Below are positions 54,782 to 61,510 of a stretch of DNA of 64,000 nt, one piece after another. Source of the DNA: Marinobacter similis. Lineage in GTDB: Bacteria; Pseudomonadota; Gammaproteobacteria; Pseudomonadales; Oleiphilaceae. The notes beneath the pieces were generated by a model that was not told where the DNA came from, did not search any database, and saw only the letters and a program-made list of their open reading frames with translations. Where the stretch lies: contig NZ_CP007151.1 of NCBI RefSeq assembly GCF_000830985.1, forward strand, positions 3,596,001-3,660,000. The letters run 5' to 3'. Numbering within the stretch: the stretch's first letter is position 1; every line of letters starts with the position of its first letter. The position numbers and the translations under genes are program-made.

Positions 54782-55357
54782 ATGACTATTAAACAAGCCC
54801 CTGCAATCCTGCTGCACCTGCTTCACCCCGAATGGACTGACATTGCCGAGAAGATCGAAGAAGCCAAGGGTGGCGGTAACGTCTTCCTGGCCGGTGGTGC
54901 CCTGCGTGACATGCTGAACGAAGTTGAGGTCAAAGACCTGGACTTCTGGCTGTACGTTGACCCTGAGAAACGCAATGAGGTCACCCAGAAGCTAATCGCT
55001 GTCTTCGGTGAGCCTGACCTTGAGATGAGCACTGGCTCGACTCTGGGTAACGAGCGTCACATCGACTACATCCTGCAGTTCCCGACCGACAGTCTGCCCA
55101 TCCAAGTCATCTTCCTGGCCACAGACCTGAGTCTGGAAGAGCTACTGGCTGACTTCGACTTCGGTATCTGCCAGATCGGCTGTGATGGCAAGGACATCGT
55201 TGCAACACAGGCATTCGCTGACGACTGCATCAACAAGACCCTGACCTACATGCGCCACGGTGAGACCGAAGGCCGTGTGTCTGGACGTCTGGCCCGACTG
55301 CAGGAGAAGTACCCAGAGCACAAAGCTGTGGGCATTCCTGACTACACCATTCACTGA
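54782..55357 (+). CDS. Poly(A)-polymerase-head-like nucleotidyltransferase
   Basis: A 191-residue protein with the nucleotidyltransferase signature of the CCA-adding/poly(A) polymerase superfamily: VFLAGGALRDMLNEVEVKDLDFWL (GG-x-x-RD then D-x-D), followed by a second half with DFGICQIGCDG. The RNA-binding body of a CCA enzyme is missing, so this is a head-only form as seen in some phages. The substrate (RNA 3' end, nucleotide or protein) cannot be told. The start at 54782 follows GAGGAGATGACC. Confidence 0.8.
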   Translation: MTIKQAPAILLHLLHPEWTDIAEKIEEAKGGGNVFLAGGALRDMLNEVEVKDLDFWLYVDPEKRNEVTQKLIAVFGEPDLEMSTGSTLGNERHIDYILQFPTDSLPIQVIFLATDLSLEELLADFDFGICQIGCDGKDIVATQAFADDCINKTLTYMRHGETEGRVSGRLARLQEKYPEHKAVGIPDYTIH

Positions 55358-55369
55358 TCGGAGGTGACT

Positions 55370-56377
55370 ATGACTGAAGTATCCAATGGCTTCGTGCAGC
55401 GAGTTGAGCACGACAACGACGACCTGACCGCTGTAAACGCAGCACGGGTTTCATTCGCCAAGACCAGCACTGAGCTGGATGAACGCGACATCAAACTCCT
55501 CAAGTACCTCGCCAACCATGACCACTGGACACCCTTCAGTCATATCCGCATTGGTATGAAGCTGGACTACGGCATGGTTCTGACCGCTCAGCTCTTCAAT
55601 GAGCTTGGGCCTCTGGGTCTTGCCGGTGCTCAATGGCATATCAATGGGGCAGGGGGTCTGAACCTTCGGATGAGCCTCTATGGCTGGCTGAAGATGCTGC
55701 ACTGTCCGGTACTCCACATGCAGGAACGCATTGCCATCCTGAATGAGCTGATGGTCTATGCCCCAGCCTCTGTTGAGGTCTTCACTGGAATGCTCCTGCC
55801 GGAACACTCAGACAGCGTTCTGGTGACACCCCTGGACTCCGAGCTGGACTTTGACCCTCGGTTCCATGACGTCACGTTCAACTTAAAGATGCCCATTGCC
55901 ATTGCCCGCCAGTGGTTCAAGCATCAGGTTGGCCTGACCCGTAACGAGGTGTCCAGGCGCTACGTCAGCGATAAGCCTGAGTTCTTCAAGATTGATGAAT
56001 GGCGTGGTGCTCCGACCAATGGTGCCAAGCAGGGTTCCTCTGGGGTCATCGACCGTGAGCGTCTGTTCATGGGTGACTTTGAGGATGTGCCTGAGGCTTG
56101 GTCTGAAAGCGATGTCTACCAGTTCAGCGACAACCTTTACCACTGGCTGCTACTGGTGGGTGTCTGCCCTGAGCAAGCCCGTCTGGCACTGCCTCAGGCC
56201 ATGCTGACAGAGTTCTGGGAGACCGGCTCTCTGGCTGACTACGCCCGTATCGTTAAGCTCCGTCTTGACCCACACGCTCAGAAAGAAGTCAGGGATTACG
56301 CCCAGGCTGTCGATGAGATTTTAACCAATAGTCCTGACCTCGCGTCTATCTGGCAGATTGCCAAGGAGAAAGCATGA
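55370..56377 (+). CDS. thyX: Flavin-dependent thymidylate synthase
   Basis: ThyX makes dTMP from dUMP with FAD, NADPH and methylene-tetrahydrofolate. The 335-residue product has FVQRVEHDNDDLTAVNAARVSF, HDHWTPFSHIRIGMKL and the variant ThyX motif WFKHQVGLTRNEVSRRYVS (family RHRxxSxNExSxRY; here the first arginine is lysine and the central serine threonine). A carboxy extension is longer than in bacterial ThyX of about 220-250 residues. It belongs to the phage's nucleotide block. Confidence 0.87.
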   Translation: MTEVSNGFVQRVEHDNDDLTAVNAARVSFAKTSTELDERDIKLLKYLANHDHWTPFSHIRIGMKLDYGMVLTAQLFNELGPLGLAGAQWHINGAGGLNLRMSLYGWLKMLHCPVLHMQERIAILNELMVYAPASVEVFTGMLLPEHSDSVLVTPLDSELDFDPRFHDVTFNLKMPIAIARQWFKHQVGLTRNEVSRRYVSDKPEFFKIDEWRGAPTNGAKQGSSGVIDRERLFMGDFEDVPEAWSESDVYQFSDNLYHWLLLVGVCPEQARLALPQAMLTEFWETGSLADYARIVKLRLDPHAQKEVRDYAQAVDEILTNSPDLASIWQIAKEKA

Positions 56378-56624
56378 CCTTTGATGAAGCCCTGGCTCAT
56401 GTCCAGAAGTGCAGTACCTGGGAAACCACCAAGCTATGCCTCAGTCCCGCTACGTGACCATCAAGGCCACCTGCTACTGCATGGGCATCCGGTACAACCG
56501 CGAAATCATCCTCTGGGTTGGTGTGGGCGACTACCGACCTGAAGTGATTCCAGCCCTTATCTACGCCGAGCAACGGCAGCTTGCCCACGCCATAGCGCGC
56601 AACGAGGAGATGCTCAATGCCTAA
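56374..56624 (+). CDS. Small phage protein, frame broken once
   Basis: The start ATGACC overlaps the thyX stop. MTFDEALAHVQK runs for 12 codons and then, after one apparently lost G near 56410, VQYLGNHQAMPQSRYVTIKA and onward in the next frame to 56624. The restored length is about 83 residues. It shows no recognised family; the middle (CYCMGIRYNREIILWVGVGDYRPEVIPALIYAEQRQL) looks like a small alpha/beta fold. Confidence 0.6.
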
Positions 56625-56829
56625 ACCAGAAATCCTTTACCAGCAGACCATGAAGCAGGTTGTAGCCCGTGGCTTGGGCCTCTTCCTTCTGGTGGTTTCA
56701 CCCATCGCCATTGTCGCTGAGTTCATCGCTCGGTACTCAAACGGTCAGCTTGACCTCGGTGAGTTCGTGACTGATGTGAGCGAACTGTTTGACGACTGCA
56801 TAAACCTCATTGTGAAAGGAGCCGCCTGA
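56617..56829 (+). CDS. Small phage membrane protein
   Basis: A 70-residue protein with one clear membrane helix (VARGLGLFLLVVSPIAIVAEFIARY) and an acidic carboxy part (DLGEFVTDVSELFDDC). A GAGGAG ribosome site precedes it and it overlaps the previous stop. Function unknown; inner-membrane early proteins of phages often alter host physiology, but nothing specific can be claimed. Confidence 0.68.
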   Translation: MPKPEILYQQTMKQVVARGLGLFLLVVSPIAIVAEFIARYSNGQLDLGEFVTDVSELFDDCINLIVKGAA

Positions 56830-56830
56830 T

Positions 56831-57148
56831 ATGTACATGAACGACTACCAAGAGAAGACCAGCGAAACCGCCATTTACCCCAAGGATAAAGCCCTGGAAT
56901 ACCTGGCTCTGGGCCTTGTGTCCGAAGCTGGCGAAGTGGCCGGTAAGGTCAAGAAGTTCCTGCGTGGTGACTACGAGGTTCTGCCCCGTGAAGACCTTGA
57001 GAAAGAGATGGGTGATGTCCTCTGGTATCTGGCCCAACTGCACGAAGTCATGGGTCTGGCCATGGGCGACAGCGCCTACTTCAACCTGAAGAAGCTCAAT
57101 GCGCGGAAACAGGCAGGCACTCTCCAGGGGAACGGAGACGACCGGTGA
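56831..57148 (+). CDS. MazG-like nucleotide pyrophosphohydrolase
   Basis: A 105-residue all-helical NTP pyrophosphatase. ALGLVSEAGEVAGKVKKFLRGD and LEKEMGDVLWYLAQLHEVMGL carry the E-x-x-E and E-x-x-D metal-binding pairs of the MazG superfamily. It probably trims dNTPs (for example dUTP or host nucleotides) during phage replication. It lies between a small membrane protein and a cysteine-rich protein, with overlapping ends. Confidence 0.85.
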   Translation: MYMNDYQEKTSETAIYPKDKALEYLALGLVSEAGEVAGKVKKFLRGDYEVLPREDLEKEMGDVLWYLAQLHEVMGLAMGDSAYFNLKKLNARKQAGTLQGNGDDR

Positions 57149-57366
57149 GTGACTTCAGCAAGGGCTGCAGGAGAAACATGGGGCACGGCTTAACGTGTAC
57201 CTCAGACTACCTCTGTGGCTCCTGCGAGACCCTCCACACGCTTCACACCGAAAACAAAATGCTCAAGGAGTTCCTTGCGGAGTTCCTTGCGACCATCGAA
57301 CAACAAGATAAGGAGACAGCACCCAAACATGAAGCTGTTTACAACCCCCACCTGCGCCCCATGTAA
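57145..57366 (+). CDS. Small cysteine-rich phage protein
   Basis: A 73-residue protein beginning at GTG (overlapping the MazG-like stop) with four cysteines (KGCRR, LTCTSDYLCGSC), probably a zinc site, and then a helix (LHTENKMLKEFLAEFLATIEQQ). No family is recognised. Its end overlaps the glutaredoxin start by 38 bases. Confidence 0.58.
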   Translation: MSDFSKGCRRNMGHGLTCTSDYLCGSCETLHTLHTENKMLKEFLAEFLATIEQQDKETAPKHEAVYNPHLRPM

Positions 57367-57544
57367 AGCCTTAAAGCTGGCTCTGACCGCTGATGACCTC
57401 ATGGGTGACATCGAGCTGGTTGACGACATCGACCAGTTCCCGCCTGAAGTTCGTGGTGTACCTACTCGAAACACCTGAAGCTACATCTCTGGGATGCAAT
57501 ACATCCTGTCCCACCTGCGCCACAAGAAGGAGCTGGAAGCATGA
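57329..57544 (+). CDS. Glutaredoxin-like protein with an interrupted frame
   Basis: A thiol-redox carrier for the ribonucleotide reductase. MKLFTTPTCAPCKALKLAL holds the CAPC active site, and VRGVPT is the cis-proline. An in-frame TGA at 57476 follows, but the same frame then reads SYISGMQYILSHLRHKKELEA to a stop overlapping the next ATG. The simplest repair is two lost bases near 57468 and one in GGCTAC near 57480, giving VPTLETPEGYISGMQYIL and about 72 residues. It sits directly before nrdJ, as electron-donor genes often do. Confidence 0.72.
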
Positions 57545-59502
57545 CCCAAAGCGTTCGCTCCCAAATTGTTGCCCGTAGAACCTATAACCGACCGTTGAAT
57601 GCCGAAGGCTCTATCTTTGAGACCTGGGCTGAGACGGTCAACCGCGTGATTACTCACCAGCGTTGGCTCTGGGAACGTGCTCAAGGTAAGAAACTGAGCT
57701 ATGACCAGATGCTGGAGCTGGATGAGCTTCGTGTCCTAATGCTTGAACGGAAAGTCTCGGTCTCAGGACGGACTCTATGGCTGGGTGGAACCGATGTCGC
57801 TAAGACCCGTGAAGCCTCTCAGTTCAACTGTTCGTTCCTGCGTGTTGAGACGATCTATGACGTAGTGGATAGCCTCTGGCTGCTACTGCAAGGCTGTGGC
57901 GTAGGCTTCAGCCCCGTGATCGGAACCCTAACTGGGTTCATGCAGCGCATTCCCGAAATCGAAACCGTTCGGTCTACTCGGACAGGCAAGGGCGGGAATG
58001 AGCACAATGTCGAGACCTTCAGTGATGGGGTCTGGACAATTCAAGTTGGCGATAGCGCCAAAGCCTGGGCTAAGTCCATCGGCAAACTCCTGGCTGGTAA
58101 GTATCCGGCCAAGAAGCTGGTGCTGGACTTCTCTCAGATTCGACCTGCCGGTGAACGCCTCGCTGGCTACGGATGGATTTCCTCCGGTGATGAGCAGATT
58201 GCTAACGCCTACGAGAAGATCGCTCACATCCTGAACCGCAAGGCTGGCTGTCTGCTGACACGCATGGACATCCTTGACCTTGAGAACCACCTGGGAACCG
58301 TGCTGAGTTCACGCCGTAGTGCTGAAATCGCCATATTCCCCGTGGATGAGGAAGAGTGGGAAGAGTTCGCTGTAGCCAAGAAAGACTACTGGCTGCACGA
58401 CAACGCTCACCGTACTCAGTCCAACAACTCCCTGCTATTCAAGAAGAAGCCCCTCAAGCGTGAGCTGGAGCGTATCTTCGCCATGATGCAGGAAGCCGGT
58501 GGCTCTGAGCCTGGGTTCATCAACGCTGAGGCAGCTCGTCGTCGTGCCCCTTGGTTCTGGGGTTGCAACCCTTGCGTGGAAATCCTGCTGGGCAACAAGT
58601 CCTTCTGTAACTTGACCGAGGTCGATGTTGCGAAGTTCAAGAATGACCCTGCTGGCTTGCTCCGTGCTCTGTACATTGCTGCCCGTGCCAACTACCGGCA
58701 GACCTGTGTTGACCTGCGAGATGGCATCCTCCAAGAGTCATGGCACCTGAACAACTATCACCTGCGACTGTGCGGTGTTGGTCTGACAGGCATCGCCAGA
58801 CGTCCTGACCTGGGTGCTTGGGAATACACAGACATGCAGCGTGTGGCCACCTCTGCGGCCTACTCAATGGCTGATGAGCTGGGTACTCCACGCCCGAAGA
58901 ACGTCACTTGTGTGAAGCCCTCAGGCACTCTGAGCAAGGTTATGGATACCACTGAAGGTGTTCACAAGCCGCTCGGACGCTACATCTTCAACAACGTGGC
59001 TTTCTCCAAGCATGACCCGTTGGTTCAAATCCTCGACCGTGCGAATTACCGCGTGTTCGATCACCCGACCGACCCGTCTGCAGTCCTGGCGACACTTCCT
59101 GTGTCATGGGATGACGTACCGTTCGAGACCGTCGATGGTACTGAAGTGAATCTGGAGTCTGCTGTGAGCCAACTGGAGCGGTACAAGCTGCTGCAACAGA
59201 ACTGGACGCAACAGAATACCAGCGTGACGATCAGCTACGACCCCACAGAAGTTCCGGCCATTATCAAGTGGCTGCTGGACAACTGGGACGTCTACGTTGG
59301 CGTCTCTTTCCTTTATCGGACAGACCCTACCAAGACCGCTGCAGACCTGGGCTACCAGTACCTGCCACAAGAAGTGGTCACCAAGGAGGTCTATGACAAA
59401 TACACCAGCAAGCTCCAACCCATCGTCCTCGACCAAGAGTCCAACTCGTTTGACGAACTCCTCGATGACGAGTGCGCTTCAGGCGTATGTCCTGTCCGAT
59501 AG
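57541..59502 (+). CDS. nrdJ: Adenosylcobalamin-dependent (class II, monomeric) ribonucleotide reductase
   Basis: A 653-residue enzyme that reduces ribonucleotides to deoxyribonucleotides with vitamin B12 coenzyme, like the Lactobacillus RTPR type. Visible features are C97 in QFNCSF (reducible pair), GCGVGFSPVIGTL, the radical-site motif WGCNPCVEILL (asparagine, cysteine and glutamate), the cysteine in DLRDGILQE region context, and the swinging-arm tail DECASGVCPVR. It needs no small subunit or oxygen. Its product feeds phage DNA synthesis with ThyX and MazG-like enzymes nearby. Confidence 0.93.
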   Translation: MTQSVRSQIVARRTYNRPLNAEGSIFETWAETVNRVITHQRWLWERAQGKKLSYDQMLELDELRVLMLERKVSVSGRTLWLGGTDVAKTREASQFNCSFLRVETIYDVVDSLWLLLQGCGVGFSPVIGTLTGFMQRIPEIETVRSTRTGKGGNEHNVETFSDGVWTIQVGDSAKAWAKSIGKLLAGKYPAKKLVLDFSQIRPAGERLAGYGWISSGDEQIANAYEKIAHILNRKAGCLLTRMDILDLENHLGTVLSSRRSAEIAIFPVDEEEWEEFAVAKKDYWLHDNAHRTQSNNSLLFKKKPLKRELERIFAMMQEAGGSEPGFINAEAARRRAPWFWGCNPCVEILLGNKSFCNLTEVDVAKFKNDPAGLLRALYIAARANYRQTCVDLRDGILQESWHLNNYHLRLCGVGLTGIARRPDLGAWEYTDMQRVATSAAYSMADELGTPRPKNVTCVKPSGTLSKVMDTTEGVHKPLGRYIFNNVAFSKHDPLVQILDRANYRVFDHPTDPSAVLATLPVSWDDVPFETVDGTEVNLESAVSQLERYKLLQQNWTQQNTSVTISYDPTEVPAIIKWLLDNWDVYVGVSFLYRTDPTKTAADLGYQYLPQEVVTKEVYDKYTSKLQPIVLDQESNSFDELLDDECASGVCPVR

Positions 59503-59555
59503 CCTACCACCGGTAAATCTCTGGGTGGTGGTTCCGGCATACCAATGGTACGGCA

Positions 59556-59578
59556 ATAAAGTCGTACCTAAGGATTAA
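59556..59578 (+). promoter_or_regulatory. Phage-type promoter copy 6
   Basis: ATAAAGTCGTACCTAAGG plus ATTAA, a variant with an A-rich instead of T-rich upstream block. It lies 24 bases before the small gene that opens the replication block. A weak CCACC/GGTGG hairpin at about 59507-59530 precedes it. Confidence 0.65.
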
Positions 59579-59602
59579 CCAATCATCACCTGGAGGTGAG
59601 CC

Positions 59603-59764
59603 ATGAAATATAACGCAATCACACGTTTTCACATGCTTCTCGATCAAAACCTAGCGGTGCCCGAAGAAATGTTCCTACTCATTGGTAGAGAACAAGGCCA
59701 AGAGGCTGAGTTTGTGGCCCGTCTGTGGTGTCTTCAGATTGAGAAGTCTCGACCTCAGGAATAA
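59603..59764 (+). CDS. Small phage protein (53 residues)
   Basis: MKYNAITRFHMLLDQNLAVP followed by EEMFLLIGREQGQEAEFVARLWCLQIEKSRPQE. A GGAGGTGAGCC ribosome site and promoter copy 6 directly upstream support it. It ends seven bases before the SSB gene. No family recognised. Confidence 0.65.
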   Translation: MKYNAITRFHMLLDQNLAVPEEMFLLIGREQGQEAEFVARLWCLQIEKSRPQE

Positions 59765-59770
59765 ACCGAT

Positions 59771-60403
59771 ATGGCAAGTAAGTTTAAATTCAAGACCACT
59801 CCCAAAGGTGTGGCGAACTACCCGTGGCTGACCCGTCCAGACACCAAGTATGACGAGGAAGGCGAATACAAGGTCAATCTGGTCTGCCCTCTGAACGAAG
59901 AGTCCCAGGCTTTCATCGACTTTGTGGAAGAAGAGTACAAGCGTCACGTTGAAATCACCAAGGCCCAACTCGGCGGTAAGAAGCCGAAGGAAGAAGACCT
60001 GGGTTATGACGTCAACCAAGACGATGGCACCGTGACCTTCAAGATCAAAATGAAGCGTTTCGGCGGTAAAGGCGAGAAGCGTTTCGAGAAGAACATTGCC
60101 TTCTTTGACGCTACCGGTACGCCCATCAAGGGTGAGCTGACCATCAAACCTGGCGCTGAGCTGAAGATTAGCTGCCGCCTGTTCACATGGTACGTGGCAC
60201 CGAAGGTTGGCCTCCGCATGGAGCCTGCCGCTGTTCAGGTCATCAGCCTGGGTAATGGCACTGGAGTCAATGGCTCCCGTTATGGCTTCGAGGAAGAAGA
60301 GGGCGGTTACGTGGCTCCTTCCATGGACAACCCTGAAGGCTACACACCGCAAGCCAGTGGTGAACCCGAAGGTCAGGACAACGGCAAACCCGTGGAGTTC
60401 TAA
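59771..60403 (+). CDS. gp2.5-like single-stranded DNA-binding protein
   Basis: A 210-residue protein resembling T7 gp2.5 and its relatives: KFKTTPKGVANYPWLTRPDTKYDEEGEYKVNLVCP, a beta-rich OB-fold core and an acidic tail. The chain ends KPVEF; T7 gp2.5 also ends in an acidic tail with terminal phenylalanine, which recruits the polymerase and helicase. It lies ahead of the resolvase and primase genes, as in T7. Confidence 0.82.
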   Translation: MASKFKFKTTPKGVANYPWLTRPDTKYDEEGEYKVNLVCPLNEESQAFIDFVEEEYKRHVEITKAQLGGKKPKEEDLGYDVNQDDGTVTFKIKMKRFGGKGEKRFEKNIAFFDATGTPIKGELTIKPGAELKISCRLFTWYVAPKVGLRMEPAAVQVISLGNGTGVNGSRYGFEEEEGGYVAPSMDNPEGYTPQASGEPEGQDNGKPVEF

Positions 60404-60819
60404 TGGCGCTATTCGTAGAGACAGGCCTAAAGCCTCTATCTGCGAATGAGTCCTACCTCGGAAAGAAGACCAAGAGCAAGGCCTACAGGATGTATGAGAA
60501 CCATCTCCTGCGGGTCTTGCCTGACCTTCCCCTCGAACCGAAAGGCAAAATGAAACTGACCGCAGAGGTCTATTACAGCAACAAGCTGTCTGACCTCGAC
60601 AACGCGCTCAAGCCCTTCATCGACTGCCTGCAGAAGCGTTACCTGTTTAACGACAACCGCATCTACAAGCTGGAAGTAGAGAAATTCATCGTAGAGAAAG
60701 GCGCTGAAACAATCCTTTTCCGCTTAGACCCTTACTCCCAAGAAGGAGACAAAGATTATGTACCGCACCCGACCGACGACAGAGAACATCGTTGTCCTGA
60801 GTGTGGGCACAGCTTCTGA
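60403..60819 (+). CDS. RusA-family Holliday junction resolvase
   Basis: A 138-residue endonuclease with KLSDLDNALKPFIDCLQ and FNDNRIYKLEVEK, the conserved aspartate set of RusA. A carboxy tail HRCPECGHSF adds a two-cysteine zinc-like end. It sits between the SSB and lysozyme-like genes, the position held in T7 by gene 3 (endonuclease I, also a junction resolvase). The end overlaps the next gene by 62 bases. Confidence 0.85.
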   Translation: MALFVETGLKPLSANESYLGKKTKSKAYRMYENHLLRVLPDLPLEPKGKMKLTAEVYYSNKLSDLDNALKPFIDCLQKRYLFNDNRIYKLEVEKFIVEKGAETILFRLDPYSQEGDKDYVPHPTDDREHRCPECGHSF

Positions 60820-61120
60820 AGATATGACCGCATGGGACGTTGAGTGCCTTTACCGAGACCTTGGGGTCAACGGCATTGGCGCTCACTACGTCATTCTGCG
60901 TGACGGTGACGTCCTCAACAAGAACACCTACAAGGCCATTCGTGCCCGTGATGAGGTGGGTAATGTTGACCCACGGTACAACACCAATTCCATCTTCGTA
61001 GTGCTCGTCGGTTCTGACGAACAGTACACCGAAGCCCAACGTGCCGCACTGAACGGACTGATTGGCTACCTCGAAGAACAGTATCCCCTGATCGAACCCC
61101 TTTTCCACACCATCGTTTAG
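60758..61120 (+). CDS. T7 lysozyme-like protein without catalytic residues
   Basis: A 120-residue homologue of T7 gp3.5, which is both an N-acetylmuramoyl-L-alanine amidase and an inhibitor of T7 RNA polymerase. The fold is recognisable: GIGAHYVILRDGDV (T7 DVGYHFIIKRDGTV) and YNTNSIFVVLVG (T7 YNHNSIGVCLVG). Zinc ligand H17 is serine (VVLSVG), catalytic Y46 is alanine, and the chain stops before the K128/C130 segment. It therefore should not cleave cell wall. A retained polymerase-binding role is inferred. The start has a good AAGGAG site. Confidence 0.8.
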   Translation: MYRTRPTTENIVVLSVGTASEDMTAWDVECLYRDLGVNGIGAHYVILRDGDVLNKNTYKAIRARDEVGNVDPRYNTNSIFVVLVGSDEQYTEAQRAALNGLIGYLEEQYPLIEPLFHTIV

Positions 61121-61138
61121 CACCTGAGGAGGTGAACT

Positions 61139-61510
61139 ATGTCTTCAACTCAAATAGTCCTGACAGCGGGAAAGACCCAATGTCAACTCATTGTTGAGCA
61201 CGTAACCGCAACCGGAGGCATCACCTCCTGGGAAGCAATTAACCACTACGGCATCACCCGTCTGGCTGCCCGTATCCATGACCTGAACAACACCGGTCGT
61301 GCCATGAAGGCTGAAGACATTGGTGACGGTTACGTTCGCTACGTTCCTGACCACAAGGCCCGTGCTGACTACTACCGCGTGAGCATCAACAACCTGATGT
61401 ACCTCGGGTCTCCGTCTGAAATTGCCCAAAAGCTACCTCGACTGACAGAGAAATTCGTTCAGAACCTTCGCCTCACCATCACTAAGCCAGCGCAACTGAG
61501 TCTGGTCTGA
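61139..61510 (+). CDS. Winged-helix DNA-binding protein
   Basis: A 123-residue protein. The amino two-thirds (QCQLIVEHVTATGGITSWEAINHYGITRLAARIHDLNNTG) reads as a helix-turn-helix with a wing, of the type found in several phages for host or phage gene control. A basic/hydrophobic tail follows (KLPRLTEKFVQNLRLTITKP). It lies between the lysozyme-like and primase genes, where T7 has none. It could be a regulator of lysogeny or a replication accessory. Confidence 0.72.
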   Translation: MSSTQIVLTAGKTQCQLIVEHVTATGGITSWEAINHYGITRLAARIHDLNNTGRAMKAEDIGDGYVRYVPDHKARADYYRVSINNLMYLGSPSEIAQKLPRLTEKFVQNLRLTITKPAQLSLV

